A DNA stretch of 64,000 nt, from contig JXCB02000027.1 of assembly GCA_000828075.3 (NCBI GenBank), forward strand, positions 595,905 to 659,904, read 5' to 3'. Source of the stretch: Tolypothrix campylonemoides VB511288. Lineage in GTDB: Bacteria; Cyanobacteriota; Cyanobacteriia; Cyanobacteriales; Nostocaceae. The position numbers and the translations under genes were made by a program. How positions within the stretch are numbered: the first letter of the stretch is position 1; each line of letters begins with the position of its first letter. The notes beneath the pieces were generated by a model that was not told the DNA's origin, made no database searches, and worked only from the letters and a program-made list of their open reading frames with translations. Shown here piece by piece: positions 46,303 to 55,696 of the stretch.

Positions 46303-46934
46303 TTCGCCTGTTAGTTGTTGATGATCAGGATATTTTTCGCCAGGATTTAGCCATACTGCTATCTGCTGAAGCGGACTTGGATGTAATTGGACAAGCGAGT
46401 CATGGACGTGAGGCGATCGCCCTCACCCAACACCTACAACCCGATGTCATTTTGATGGATGTCCGAATGCCAATTTGCAATGGTGTCGCGGCTACTCGTG
46501 AGATTATTCAGCGTTATCCTTGGATACGGATTTTAGTACTGACGACATTTGATGATGATGAGTATGTCTGGCAATCACTTCAAGCAGGCGCACTTGGTTA
46601 CTTACTCAAACATACCCCAATTGAACAGATTGTAACAGCCATTCGTTCAGTTTATCTGGGATACTGTCAACTCGGACCATCGATTGTTCCGAAAGTCGTT
46701 ACTCAGTTGAAACCCAATCCCTCACGCCCAAAAGATGATTCTGACTACCTGTTAAGTCAACGAGAACTGGAAATTTTGAAGTTAATGAAACAGGGAAAAA
46801 ATAATCGTGAAATAGCTCAAGAACTGCACCTTACAGAAGGAACCGTGAGAAATTATGTCTCTCAAATTTTCACCCAGTTAGGTGTTCGTAACAGGATTCA
46901 AGCTGTACTTTGGGCACAACAACATTTACAGTGA
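46299..46934 (+). CDS. NarL/LuxR response regulator
   Basis: 211 residues. The receiver domain has the acidic pair at 8-9 and phospho-acceptor Asp54 (DVILMDVRMP); Lys in YLLKHTPIEQI. The LuxR helix-turn-helix lies near the C-terminus (LSQRELEILKLMKQGKNNRE, then IAQELHLTEGTVRNYVSQIF). Translationally coupled to the upstream kinase. Confidence 0.9.
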   Translation: MIRLLVVDDQDIFRQDLAILLSAEADLDVIGQASHGREAIALTQHLQPDVILMDVRMPICNGVAATREIIQRYPWIRILVLTTFDDDEYVWQSLQAGALGYLLKHTPIEQIVTAIRSVYLGYCQLGPSIVPKVVTQLKPNPSRPKDDSDYLLSQRELEILKLMKQGKNNREIAQELHLTEGTVRNYVSQIFTQLGVRNRIQAVLWAQQHLQ

Positions 46935-47317
46935 ATCGTATTGGTTTATCAACAAGTCCTGGGAAACAGTAAACAGTGATAGGTGATGAGTAAAGATAAA
47001 AACCCCCCTACCAAGGGGGATTATCAAATGTTGCATCAAAAATGAGATTATCCATTGATACCCATATGGATGCGGTTTTCAACTTCCGCAAATTTGTCTT
47101 GTGCTTGCTGTTCGCTACTGATTAGCGTTTTGCATTTTCTCAAGACGAGATTTTCTCCTGTAGCAATTTTAGGCGCAACTCTAGCTTACAGAGCGATTTA
47201 CGACTTATTGGCGTTGCTCGTTGCAGCAAGATTACTGGGATTCTATGAAATTAGATACGGTGCAAGAAATATAATAAACAAATAGATTTCCCTGGGACGA
47301 TTGCCTACATTAAGCTT
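46935..47317. other. intergenic region before lysC
   Basis: Contains a small CCCCCT/AGGGGG hairpin near 47003-47019 and an ordinary AT-rich upstream region. A 76-codon frame (47055-47285) has no recognisable family and is not called. Confidence 0.45.
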
Positions 47318-49153
47318 ATGCCGCTCATAGTTCAAAAATACGGTGGTACATCTGTCGGTTCAGTAGAACGTATTCAAGCTGTTGCACAGCGCGTGTGCAA
47401 AACTGTCAAAGCAGGAAACTCGCTTGTCGTTGTGGTTTCCGCAATGGGTAAAACCACCGATGGACTCGTTAAGCTAGCATACGAAATTTCAAGCAATCCC
47501 AACAGCCGGGAAATGGATATGTTGCTTTCCACGGGTGAACAAGTCACCATTGCCTTGGTAAGTATGGCTTTGCAAGAACTTGGACAGCCAGCAATTTCTC
47601 TGACAGGAGCACAAGTAGGAATTGTTACCGAAGCGGCACACACTCGAGCGCGAATTTTACATATCGAAACAGAGCGCATCAAGCGACATCTTAATCAAAA
47701 CAAAGTTATTGTTGTGGCAGGGTTCCAAGGTATTACCAGAACTGAGGAATTGGAAATTACAACCTTGGGACGTGGCGGTTCAGACACCTCAGCAGTCGCT
47801 TTAGCAGCAGCATTGCGAGCAGATTTTTGTGAAATTTATACCGATGTGCCAGGGATTTTAACGACAGACCCCCGTTTGGTTCCAGAAGCACAGCTGATAG
47901 ATGAAATTACCAGCGATGAAATGCTGGAACTCGCCAGCTTAGGAGCAAAAGTCTTGCATCCCCGTGCTGTGGAAATTGCCCGGAACTATGGCGTTCCCCT
48001 AGTAGTACGCTCGAGTTGGACAGATGATCCTGGAACTTGGGTGATTTCACCGACACCACGTCCCCGTTCACTCGTCAATTTGGAAATTGCCCGTCCCGTT
48101 GATGATATCGAATTTGATACCGAACAAGCCAAAGTATCCATGTTGCGTGTACCAGATAAACCAGGCGTTGCAGCACGGTTATTTGGGGAAATTGCCACTC
48201 AGGATGTAGATGTAGATTTAATTATTCAGTCAATTCACGAAGGTAATACAAATGACATTGCCTTTACCGTGATGACACCTATTTTAAAACGAGCGGAAGC
48301 TGTAGCGGCAGCCATTGCTCCTGTTCTGCGCTCTCACAAAGCTGCTGAAACTGAAGAAGCTGAAGTGATGGTACAGCAGAATGTTGCCAAAGTCAGTATT
48401 GCAGGTGCGGGAATGATCGGGCGTCCCGGTGTTGCGGCAAAGATGTTCACCACCCTCGCAGAAGCTGGCGTCAACATCCAGATGATTTCCACCAGCGAAG
48501 TTAAAGTCAGTTGCGTCATTGACAACGCAGATTGCGATCGCGCCGTTGCAGCCCTCCACACCGCCTTTGAAATTGAACAGAACAAAGAGAACTTTACTCT
48601 CCCTCCCTCCCTCCCTCACTCCCTCCCTCCCTCCCTCCCTCCCTCATCCCCCGTAAGAGGTGTCGCCCTGGATATGAACCAGGCGCGTTTGGCAATTCGT
48701 CAAGTACCAGATCGTCCGGGAACAGCGGCGAAGCTGTTTGGACTTTTGGCACAACATAACATCAGCGTAGACATGATTATTCAATCCCAGCGCTGTCATG
48801 TGATCAATGGCGTTCCCAGACGCGATATTGCCTTCACCGTTGCCAGGATGGATGCACAAGCAGCACAAAAAATGCTCCAGCAAGCAGCAGCAGAATATGG
48901 ATGGGGTGAAGTGGTATTGGAGAGTGCGATCGCCAAAGTGAGTGTTGTAGGAGCAGGCATGGTAGGACAACCAGGCATTGCGGCTACAATGTTTGAAGCG
49001 CTATCGCAGCACCAAATTAATATCCAAATGATTGCCACTTCGGAAATCAAAATTAGCTGTGTTGTGGCGCAAGAGGAAGGTGTTAAGGCATTGCAAGCGA
49101 TTCACACAGCATTTGGGCTGGCGGGTAGTCAGAGTATTCAAGTGCCTGCTTAA
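47318..49153 (+). CDS. lysC: aspartate kinase with four ACT domains
   Basis: 611 residues. The kinase domain (about 1-245) has VQKYGGTSVGSVERI, LGRGGSDTSAVALAAAL and the Asp-binding TDPRLVPEA. Four ACT regulatory domains follow (about 270-340, 355-425, 455-525, 535-600), where relatives outside cyanobacteria have two. The enzyme phosphorylates aspartate for Lys, Thr and Met synthesis and is feedback-inhibited through ACT domains. The linker between ACT pairs (about 428-447) is a Pro/Ser/Leu string encoded by a CCCT microsatellite. Confidence 0.93.
   Translation: MPLIVQKYGGTSVGSVERIQAVAQRVCKTVKAGNSLVVVVSAMGKTTDGLVKLAYEISSNPNSREMDMLLSTGEQVTIALVSMALQELGQPAISLTGAQVGIVTEAAHTRARILHIETERIKRHLNQNKVIVVAGFQGITRTEELEITTLGRGGSDTSAVALAAALRADFCEIYTDVPGILTTDPRLVPEAQLIDEITSDEMLELASLGAKVLHPRAVEIARNYGVPLVVRSSWTDDPGTWVISPTPRPRSLVNLEIARPVDDIEFDTEQAKVSMLRVPDKPGVAARLFGEIATQDVDVDLIIQSIHEGNTNDIAFTVMTPILKRAEAVAAAIAPVLRSHKAAETEEAEVMVQQNVAKVSIAGAGMIGRPGVAAKMFTTLAEAGVNIQMISTSEVKVSCVIDNADCDRAVAALHTAFEIEQNKENFTLPPSLPHSLPPSLPPSSPVRGVALDMNQARLAIRQVPDRPGTAAKLFGLLAQHNISVDMIIQSQRCHVINGVPRRDIAFTVARMDAQAAQKMLQQAAAEYGWGEVVLESAIAKVSVVGAGMVGQPGIAATMFEALSQHQINIQMIATSEIKISCVVAQEEGVKALQAIHTAFGLAGSQSIQVPA
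48598..48648 (+). repeat. CCCT tetranucleotide microsatellite inside lysC
   Basis: About twelve CCCT/CTCC units with one interruption, within the lysC reading frame, encoding LPPSLPHSLPPSLPPSSP. A change of one unit would shift the frame; a change of three units would keep it. Confidence 0.85.
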
Positions 49154-49634
49154 TAATCACTGTTGGAGGTTTTTAAACGAGATGACCTCATGCGTTAGCG
49201 TAGCTTTCCGTAAGCGCAAAGCGTTGCATACGAAAGGAATCGCCTGCCTTCAAACGATTTGCTCAGAGAAAAGCTCAAGCAAGAACTAGACAAGCTAAAC
49301 GAGGAGCAACTCAAGAAGATTAGACTTCTTGCAAAAGTCAAAAAACGTGAATGTCATTCTGTTCGCGTAGCGTGTCCAATAGGACAAGGTGGGCACTCCG
49401 TACCACAGCGAAGCGTCTCCATGAGAATCGCTAGGCGCAGACAGCATTGATTCTCTGTAATTCTTGTTGTAAGACAACCCGGTAGAGAAACACTCTGTCA
49501 ATGTTCAAGGTTAAGTTACCGTAAGGTTACTTGTGGGATAGTTTTGCTGGTTGCACCTTGTTAGGCAGAGAAAAAGTAGAATATAGTTGTTTTGTACTAG
49601 TCTTAAGCTACTTTGTAGGAACCTTACGATAAAT
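49154..49634. other. intergenic region with antitoxin-like relic and dispersed repeats
   Basis: A frame at 49259-49450 starts LREKLKQELDKLNEEQLKKI, like the opening of small antitoxin-type proteins, then runs into a GCGTAGCG-type dispersed repeat (about 49360-49440) and loses sense. Another repeat of the same style (GCGTTAGCGTAGC) is at 49192-49235. No intact gene is supported. Confidence 0.4.
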
Positions 49635-51119
49635 ATGCAAAATCGAGATTTGGGTTCATTGGGAGAAACGGAATTCAAAAGACTGTGTCATTCTGTCGGA
49701 TTAACAGTCCATAAATCAGAAATGGATAGAACAGGATGGGATTTCCTTGTAGAGTTTCCATGGAAGGACGATAATCGCTTTCCTCAAGATATACTGTCAG
49801 CACCAATAGAGTGCAAGATTCAAGTTAAATCAACTGATAAACAAAGGAAGAGAGAACTCATCACTCTGTCTAATTTGAATAGGCTTATCAAGACACCATT
49901 GCCTGCTTTTTTTTGCTTTATTGAATTTGATGGAGAAGATAAATCGCAAGCTGTCTATTTAGTTCATGTTGGAAAAGAAATAATCGAGAAAACCTTAAAG
50001 AGAATTAGAGAGCTAGAAAATGAAGGGAGTGCAGATAAACTGAATAAGCACAAACTTAATATCACTTATGGAGATGTTAATCGATTGGAAGATGTGACCG
50101 GAAAAAGTTTGAAGAGTGGAATTGAGAAACATACTCCAGATGGTTTAGAAAAGTATATTGAAAATAAAAATAAGCTATTAGAAACTTTAGGCTTTGAAGA
50201 GGGTAAATATCAAGCAGATATCACTATAGTCAGTGATGATCCTATAAGAGATATTTTGGATTTGACTTTAGGGCTTCGCAAAGAAATTAATATGCATCAC
50301 TCCACGGGTTATCATAAAAGATTTGGAATCCTGTCAAAGAAACCTGATATGGACTACGATGGAGGAATTTTATCTCTTCAGGTCAAACCCCTAGAAGCAA
50401 GATTAAAATTTAAAGAGCATAAATTTTCTCCAGGTATATCATTGTCTGCTAAATTGTATATTTCTCCTTTTAGTAAATTCATTTCAGAAGAACGCATAAA
50501 GTTTAGAGTAGAATCTAGATTTTTTGAGTTCATTATTGAATTAGGTCAAAGAATAAATTGTTCTATTCGACCTCACGCTGAAGGTAGTTCTCTTAAGGAG
50601 TTAAAAGACTTTCTTAAAGTTCTATCTGTACTTGAAAAGTCATCCAATCCGCTTCTAGTGGAACTGGAGTCTGAGATTGCACCTTCATGTCCAATCATGA
50701 CTTTGAGTTCAAAAGACTTGCCTCCGTCATTTTTTGAGACAAGCATTATTAACGAGCAGCTATATAACTGGAGTAGATTGGAGCAGCTTGTAGAAATGAC
50801 TATCGAAATATGCAGAAAAGTGCATATTTCAGAAGATGATGTACTTATCAAGATTGAAGACTTAATAAGTTTTTCTAGATATGCTGATGTCCCATTACTC
50901 TATCAAGCACTGCATGGAGATGCTTCAGCAGTAATTCTTTGTTTTCTGATTGAACTAGAAAAGTATCAACAAGGTGCTAAAGCAGCAAGTATTTTCTTTG
51001 TAAACTCACATCTTGCACCTATCCGTAGAAAACCGTACAAACCAAAAATATGTGCAATAAAGCTACATTATTTTTATTGGCTTTTCTCGCTATATAAAGG
51101 ACTTTTGGTTTCATACTGA
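49635..51119 (+). CDS. probable PD-(D/E)XK nuclease-like protein (DUF4365-type N-terminus)
   Basis: 494 residues from ATG 49635. The first 100 residues have GSLGETEFKRLCHSVGLTVH, then TGWDFLVEFPW, then PIECKIQVKSTDKQ. This spacing of Glu, Asp, Glu-x-Lys and Gln-x-Lys is that of restriction-like nuclease domains such as DUF4365. The remaining 390 residues are mostly alpha/beta with no recognised family (DYDGGILSLQVKPLEARL, then ERIKFRVESRFFEFIIELGQ). The gene is clearly more AT-rich than its neighbours and flanked by repeats, so recent transfer is likely. A role in defence is inference only. Confidence 0.65.
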   Translation: MQNRDLGSLGETEFKRLCHSVGLTVHKSEMDRTGWDFLVEFPWKDDNRFPQDILSAPIECKIQVKSTDKQRKRELITLSNLNRLIKTPLPAFFCFIEFDGEDKSQAVYLVHVGKEIIEKTLKRIRELENEGSADKLNKHKLNITYGDVNRLEDVTGKSLKSGIEKHTPDGLEKYIENKNKLLETLGFEEGKYQADITIVSDDPIRDILDLTLGLRKEINMHHSTGYHKRFGILSKKPDMDYDGGILSLQVKPLEARLKFKEHKFSPGISLSAKLYISPFSKFISEERIKFRVESRFFEFIIELGQRINCSIRPHAEGSSLKELKDFLKVLSVLEKSSNPLLVELESEIAPSCPIMTLSSKDLPPSFFETSIINEQLYNWSRLEQLVEMTIEICRKVHISEDDVLIKIEDLISFSRYADVPLLYQALHGDASAVILCFLIELEKYQQGAKAASIFFVNSHLAPIRRKPYKPKICAIKLHYFYWLFSLYKGLLVSY

Positions 51120-51630
51120 GTAACGAAGTACCATCAAATTTTCTTGGTGCAAGATGTGAGTAAAAGCTTGTATTGGAAATTACATTATTGGTTGTTGTCT
51201 AGGAGTTGTTGGCTCTCTATCTCTAATGGGTGAGCAACATAGTTTGGTTGGTGAGAAGTTTCTTGTGGGGCAGCAATTCATAGGCACCGACGACACAGTT
51301 ATAAGCAAAGAACTAGTTGATCTGGGTTTGAATGAATTAGTAGAAGAGTTGCAAGATGAAGAATTAGCAGTTGTTACAGTATTGTCATAAGGTTCAAATC
51401 GCGCTCGCTCATGATAATCATAGAGTGCATTATCCCTCTAAGTTTAGAGCAGCCTAACATTGTGCTGCAACAGACGGTAGTGAGAGCGATCGCTCTTAAG
51501 AGGTTACTTACCGTCGTTGAGCTTTAACGTTAGTGCGATCGCCTCGGGCACTGCGCTTTGCGCAATCGCCAATCTTGTAGGATGCGTTAACCCAGAGTAC
51601 AGCATCAATCAATGCGATCTGCTTTGTTGA
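51120..51630. other. intergenic region with one short frame and HIP1-rich repeats
   Basis: A 54-codon frame at 51226-51390 (MGEQHSLVGEKFLVGQQFIG, ending VVTVLS) is acidic in its second half and has no recognised relative. From 51470 a GACGGTA/TACCGTC inverted repeat surrounds AGCGATCGCT, and more GCGATCGC-like octamers follow. Confidence 0.4.
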
Positions 51631-52593
51631 TCATGTTGGCATCAATTGCTGAATGCGCTGTGGCTCCTCTCCAAGCCAATCCGGATTTTGGGCTGTGCTG
51701 TCAAAAATTGATGAGGTTTTGAATGGCTCAAACTCGCCCCGTGATGCTGCTTTTGCCGTTTTTGCTAACAATGCTTGCACCTGCTGATCATCCATTGGTT
51801 GAAACGTCCGCACTGCTTCAAACGCTTGATCGAGAATCTCCATACTGTCAATTCCCGTAATTACAACTGATGTGGGCAGATTCAGGGCATAGTGTAGACA
51901 CTCAATTGGCGTTACAGTATTTGACCGTAAAAGAATACCGTTTGCCAAGCTCTTCATGCCCAGAATGCCGATGTTTTGTTTAACCAGTTCTGGCAGAACC
52001 AGCTTTGCGAAACTGCGGTAGTGTGCATCCATCACATTCAGCGGCAACTGTACTGTATCAAACTTAAACCCGCGATCGCCTGCAACTTCAAGCATATGCA
52101 GATGAACATAGGGGTCTTTATGCCCAGTGAAGCCAATATATCGGAGCTTACCAGCTTCCCGCGCCTCAATGAAAGCGGCATTCGCCCCTTCTTCGTCGAA
52201 AACTCGATACGGATCTTCGTGCCGGAGGATTTCGTGGTGTTGAACGAGATCGATGTAATCTACTTGTAAGCGTTGAAGGGATTCGTCTATCTGTCTTGCT
52301 GCTTCTTTCTTGGATCGACCGTCGATTTTCGTCATCAGGAACACTTTGTCTCGGTAGCCATGCAAGAGCGCTTTCCCCATGCGAATCTCGCTGACCCCAT
52401 CGTTGTAATCCCAACTGTTATCCATAAAGGTGATGCCACGATCAATCGCTGTACGAACAATACGTATGCCCAGTTCCTCATCAACGTACTTCAAGCCGAT
52501 GTGCCAACCACCCAGTCCGATCGCGGAAACCCTCTCTCCTGTGCTACCGAGAACTCGGTACAGCATTTCTGAGTTTGACGTACTTTCTGACAT
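51631..52593 (-). CDS. aldo/keto reductase
   Basis: 320 residues of an (alpha/beta)8 barrel. The catalytic tetrad is visible: Asp and Tyr in FMDNSWDYNDGVSE, Lys in VFLMTKIDGR, and His in DLVQHHEILRHE. The opening RVLGSTGERVSAIGLGGWHI is the family signature. It reduces aldehydes or ketones with NAD(P)H; substrate not predictable. It stands alone. Confidence 0.9.
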   Translation of the reverse strand: MSESTSNSEMLYRVLGSTGERVSAIGLGGWHIGLKYVDEELGIRIVRTAIDRGITFMDNSWDYNDGVSEIRMGKALLHGYRDKVFLMTKIDGRSKKEAARQIDESLQRLQVDYIDLVQHHEILRHEDPYRVFDEEGANAAFIEAREAGKLRYIGFTGHKDPYVHLHMLEVAGDRGFKFDTVQLPLNVMDAHYRSFAKLVLPELVKQNIGILGMKSLANGILLRSNTVTPIECLHYALNLPTSVVITGIDSMEILDQAFEAVRTFQPMDDQQVQALLAKTAKAASRGEFEPFKTSSIFDSTAQNPDWLGEEPQRIQQLMPT

Positions 52594-52896
52594 CTTTTCT
52601 CCTTGTATGCTAGCTATTGCTTTAGTACATATAGATAGCTGTGAGCCAATTCAAACACAAGGAAAAGTTTACAGAATCTTCCTAAGGACACACTAGATCT
52701 GGCTGTTGCGGGGATTAGGGATTGGGGATTGGGGATTGGGGATTGGGGATTGGGGATTAGGGATTAGGGATTGGGGATTAGGGATTGGGGATTGGGGATT
52801 AGGGATTGGGGATTAGGTAATTCCCAGTCTCCAGTCTCCAGTCCCGAGTCCCGAGTCCCAAGTCCCAAGTCCCCAGTCCCCGTCAACCCTACTACT
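52594..52896. repeat. long heptamer tandem repeat between coaBC and the aldo/keto reductase
   Basis: From about 52707 to 52815 runs GGGATTG/GGGATTA in about sixteen units, followed by CCAGTCT/CCGAGTC/CCCAAGT units to 52880. These are Nostocales short tandemly repeated sequences. There is no spacer structure of CRISPR type. Confidence 0.8.
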
Positions 52897-54099
52897 TTAT
52901 TTATTTCCCAACAAATCAAAAATATGATGAGCCATTTGTAATTTGGAACAAGGGGGAATTTCTATCTTTTGTCCTTGCTTATCCAAAAATATGGCTTGAT
53001 TATTATCACTGCCAAAACCGCTATTCGGTTCATCTATAGGATTAGCAACAATAGCATCGAGATTTTTTCTGTGCAATTTCTCTAAGGCTGGTGTGACAAT
53101 ATCCCCTGTCTGTGCAGCAAAGCCAATTAAACGCTGATGCGGTTGTTTGAGTTGTGCCAATTCGGCAACGATATCTGGTACAGGTTCTAGGGGTAAGGCT
53201 TGCGGCAGCGATTTCTTTGCCAATTTCTCGTTACTATACTCCCGTGGCTTCACATCCGCTACTGCTGCCGACATAACAATCACATCTGCACTCGCTAGAT
53301 TCTGCACCATGCTGGCTCGCATTTCTTCGGCACTGACAACAGGAATTGCTTGCACTCCCAAGGGGACTTCCCAACTCGCCGGAGTGTGTACCAATGTCAC
53401 GCTTGCTCCTCGATGCAGTGCTGCTTGTGCTAAAGCTAACCCCATTTTCCCTGTGGAAGGATTGCCGATAAACCTGACTGGATCAAGATGCTCTCGCGTT
53501 CCTCCAGCACTAATCAACACCCGCTTACCTAGCAAATCTCGCTTACCTGCGGTGTGTAACAACGATTGAACGTAAGCAATAATTTCTAGGGGTTCTGCCA
53601 TCCTACCAGCACCGACGCGATCGCACGCCAACAATCCCGATGCCGTATTCATACCATGAAAACGCCTATCTGTCAATAGCTGTTGCCAATTGCGCTGCAC
53701 CGCCTGCTGTTCCCACATATCAGTGTTCATTGCTGGTGCGAGAAGGACGGGACAAGTGGAAGCCAAAACAGTATTTGTGAGCAAATTGTCCGCCATACCA
53801 TAGGCTAACTTTGCCAATGTATTTGCTGTTAGAGGTGCAATAACAATTAAATCTGCCCACTCACCTAAATCAATATGCAATGGACGTGAGTGAGTTGGTT
53901 GCCAAAAATTTTCATCTGTATAAGCTGGATGGCGGGAAAGTGTCGCAAGAGTTAAAGGCGTAATAAATTCTTGTGCCGAACGCGTGAGAACGACTCTTAC
54001 TTCCACTCCGATTTTAAACAAAGTGGAAACAACCTCACAGATTTTATAGGCGGCGATGCCGCCGCCTACTGCAATTAGAACTCGTCTATTAAGAACCAT
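52897..54099 (-). CDS. coaBC: bifunctional CoaBC (PPC decarboxylase / PPC synthetase)
   Basis: 400 residues. The CoaC half (1-185) has GGGIAAYK, the catalytic His in [21 protein letters not shown] and the redox Cys in [12 protein letters not shown]. The CoaB half has [30 protein letters not shown] and [15 protein letters not shown]. It joins cysteine to 4'-phosphopantothenate and decarboxylates the product to 4'-phosphopantetheine. Directly upstream, with no gap, is a DUF2555 gene. Confidence 0.94.
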   Translation of the reverse strand: MVLNRRVLIAVGGGIAAYKICEVVSTLFKIGVEVRVVLTRSAQEFITPLTLATLSRHPAYTDENFWQPTHSRPLHIDLGEWADLIVIAPLTANTLAKLAYGMADNLLTNTVLASTCPVLLAPAMNTDMWEQQAVQRNWQQLLTDRRFHGMNTASGLLACDRVGAGRMAEPLEIIAYVQSLLHTAGKRDLLGKRVLISAGGTREHLDPVRFIGNPSTGKMGLALAQAALHRGASVTLVHTPASWEVPLGVQAIPVVSAEEMRASMVQNLASADVIVMSAAVADVKPREYSNEKLAKKSLPQALPLEPVPDIVAELAQLKQPHQRLIGFAAQTGDIVTPALEKLHRKNLDAIVANPIDEPNSGFGSDNNQAIFLDKQGQKIEIPPCSKLQMAHHIFDLLGNK

Positions 54100-54312
54100 C
54101 TACGCCTCATCGTAGGGTTCCAAATCTAAAAGGTGAATGTATGGTTCAACTAACTCTGGACGCTGAAACGCGATCGCTCGCAGTAAATGCCAATCATTCA
54201 AACCCTCAAAAGCATTACTGTAATTATCTTGCTCCAGACGTACAGCTAACATTTCCACCTCTTGTGGAGTCATGACAGCAATTTCTGTCTTAGAAATGCT
54301 TAGAGTTTTCAT
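54100..54312 (-). CDS. DUF2555 family protein
   Basis: 70 residues from ATG 54312 (MKTLSISKTEIAVMTPQEVE). The conserved stretch RLEQDNYSNAFEGLNDWHLL then RPELVEPYIHLLDLEPYDEA is the DUF2555 pattern as I remember it, a small cyanobacterial family of unknown role. It ends one base before coaBC starts, so the two are one operon. A longer start at 54375 lacks family match. Confidence 0.8.
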   Translation of the reverse strand: MKTLSISKTEIAVMTPQEVEMLAVRLEQDNYSNAFEGLNDWHLLRAIAFQRPELVEPYIHLLDLEPYDEA

Positions 54313-54503
54313 TATCCTCGCCCCTCCCTTTTGCAGCATTCGCATCCAGCATGGGTTAAGTTGCGTTGAGCGCACCCACCCAATATATATTACTCACTTG
54401 TAAGCAATAATTTCGTGAAATTTTTCCGGATTTCTATCGAACTGTGTAAAATTTTTGCAATTCAGACTAAATAATGTTTAAACAAAAGACACATTCTTAG
54501 TAT

Positions 54504-55136
54504 TTATGCATTGGCAACAACAAAATTCCTTAACAACTCTAGCATTTCGGGTCGAATTTCATGACCCATATCAAACTCATAGTATTGTACCGTAGCCCCC
54601 AAAGATTCAAGAGTTTCCCGTGCTAAAACAGCTGCTTGCAATGGCACAACTGTATCTTGTCTACCATGCATGATTAAAACGGGTGGTAGAGACGCCAAAT
54701 TTTGGGTTTCTACATTTCCTGCACCAGGATGTAAATATCCACTCAAAGAAACTAAACCAGCGAAGGGTAACTTTAATCCTATATCCAAAGTCATAGCCCC
54801 ACCTTGAGAAAATCCGCTCAAAATTGTCCGCGATAAAGGCACACCAGTGCTACTCTCTAAAGATTGCAACCAATCTGTTAGCAGTTGGCGACTTTCTGTT
54901 AATCCTTGATACATATTTTCCGTAGTGAGGTCATACCATGCTCTACCAATAGCAGAATAGGGATAAGGAAAAGGTGCATTAGGAAACAGGAACTGATAAT
55001 CCGGCAAATTAAAATACGGCAACAAATATGCCACATCTTTAGCATTTGCACCCCAACCGTGCAGAATTACAATTAAACCCTTAGGTGGTTGGTTTGTTTT
55101 TGGAGGTACGCTAATAAAATCTAGAGTATGAGTCAT
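54504..55136 (-). CDS. alpha/beta hydrolase, carboxylesterase/phospholipase group
   Basis: 210 residues. Oxyanion loop LIVILHGWGANAKD, nucleophile ILSGFSQGGAMTLDIG, Asp in MHGRQDTVVPL and His in DMGHEIRPEML form the triad in the usual order and spacing. This is the YpfH/acyl-protein thioesterase-like group. Substrate unknown. Heptamer repeats (GTCATGA/GTCCTTA) lie upstream of the start at 55137-55172. Confidence 0.87.
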   Translation of the reverse strand: MTHTLDFISVPPKTNQPPKGLIVILHGWGANAKDVAYLLPYFNLPDYQFLFPNAPFPYPYSAIGRAWYDLTTENMYQGLTESRQLLTDWLQSLESSTGVPLSRTILSGFSQGGAMTLDIGLKLPFAGLVSLSGYLHPGAGNVETQNLASLPPVLIMHGRQDTVVPLQAAVLARETLESLGATVQYYEFDMGHEIRPEMLELLRNFVVANA

Positions 55137-55302
55137 GAGTCATGAGTCCTTAGTCATTAGTCCTTAGTCATTCATCACAGAACACATGACTAGGGACAAA
55201 GGACAGTCAATCATAAAAACTATGGAATGACAAGATAAAAAATTTTGCACCTACTCAGTTCTCATGTAGCGACTTGTTATGGCACCGCAACTACCAACCC
55301 AG

Positions 55303-55472
55303 TTAATAAACCTCATCATGCGTTCCGATGTCGAGGAGGACAATAACTTCACTATTCGTTTCCGTGTCTTGTTCAATGGAGTGTCTTCAATGCGTTGTTG
55401 GAGGTCAGCGTTTCGCTTGACAAACTTGCGGAATGCCCGTTTAAATTTTGGGGTCAAAACCAGCGGTCTCAT
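55303..55472 (-). pseudogene. RelE/ParE-type toxin with internal deletion and frameshift
   Basis: The N-terminus MRPLVLTPKFKRAFRKFVKR followed by NADLQQRIEDT is that of a YafQ/RelE-like mRNA interferase. After that the frame should shift to give SEVIVLLDIGTHDEVY-stop, the normal C-terminus of such toxins. About 35-40 residues that carry the catalytic middle are missing between the two pieces. The unshifted frame reads on to 55251 as nonsense. The antitoxin upstream is intact. Confidence 0.7.
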
Positions 55473-55696
55473 GCTTCTGGCTCTTGCAAAGACTGCCGCA
55501 ATGCTGTAATTACATCTTCTGCTGATTGGTGTCGAAATTTGCCTGCACGGAAATCAGCCAAGGTTTGTTGGGCATCCGCAGCCATTTCTGCACGGCGACT
55601 TTCAATATGGCGGTTTTGCAGAATTTTGATCAGCATTTCCTGCTGCTCGTAGGGCAGTTGTAAAGCGATTTCTAGCACTTGGTCGAGGGTATTCAT
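55469..55696 (-). CDS. antitoxin of a RelE-type module
   Basis: 75 residues, MNTLDQVLEIALQLPYEQQE then MLIKILQNRHIESRRAEMAA and FRAGKFRHQSAEDVITALRQ, the small helical antitoxin type common in cyanobacteria. Its stop overlaps the toxin start by four bases. Because the toxin is broken, this is now an orphan antitoxin. Confidence 0.75.
   Translation of the reverse strand: MNTLDQVLEIALQLPYEQQEMLIKILQNRHIESRRAEMAADAQQTLADFRAGKFRHQSAEDVITALRQSLQEPEA

Noticed and set aside
47055-47285. 76-codon frame upstream of lysC
   Set aside because: Composition is unlike a conserved protein, no ribosome site or family is visible, and the frame overlaps the probable lysC promoter region.
51391-51430. GGTTCAAATC resembling a tRNA T loop
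   Set aside because: No T stem, acceptor stem, D arm or anticodon arm can be formed around it.
52707-52880. Possible CRISPR array
   Set aside because: The region is a continuous heptamer repeat without unique spacers of 30-40 bases.
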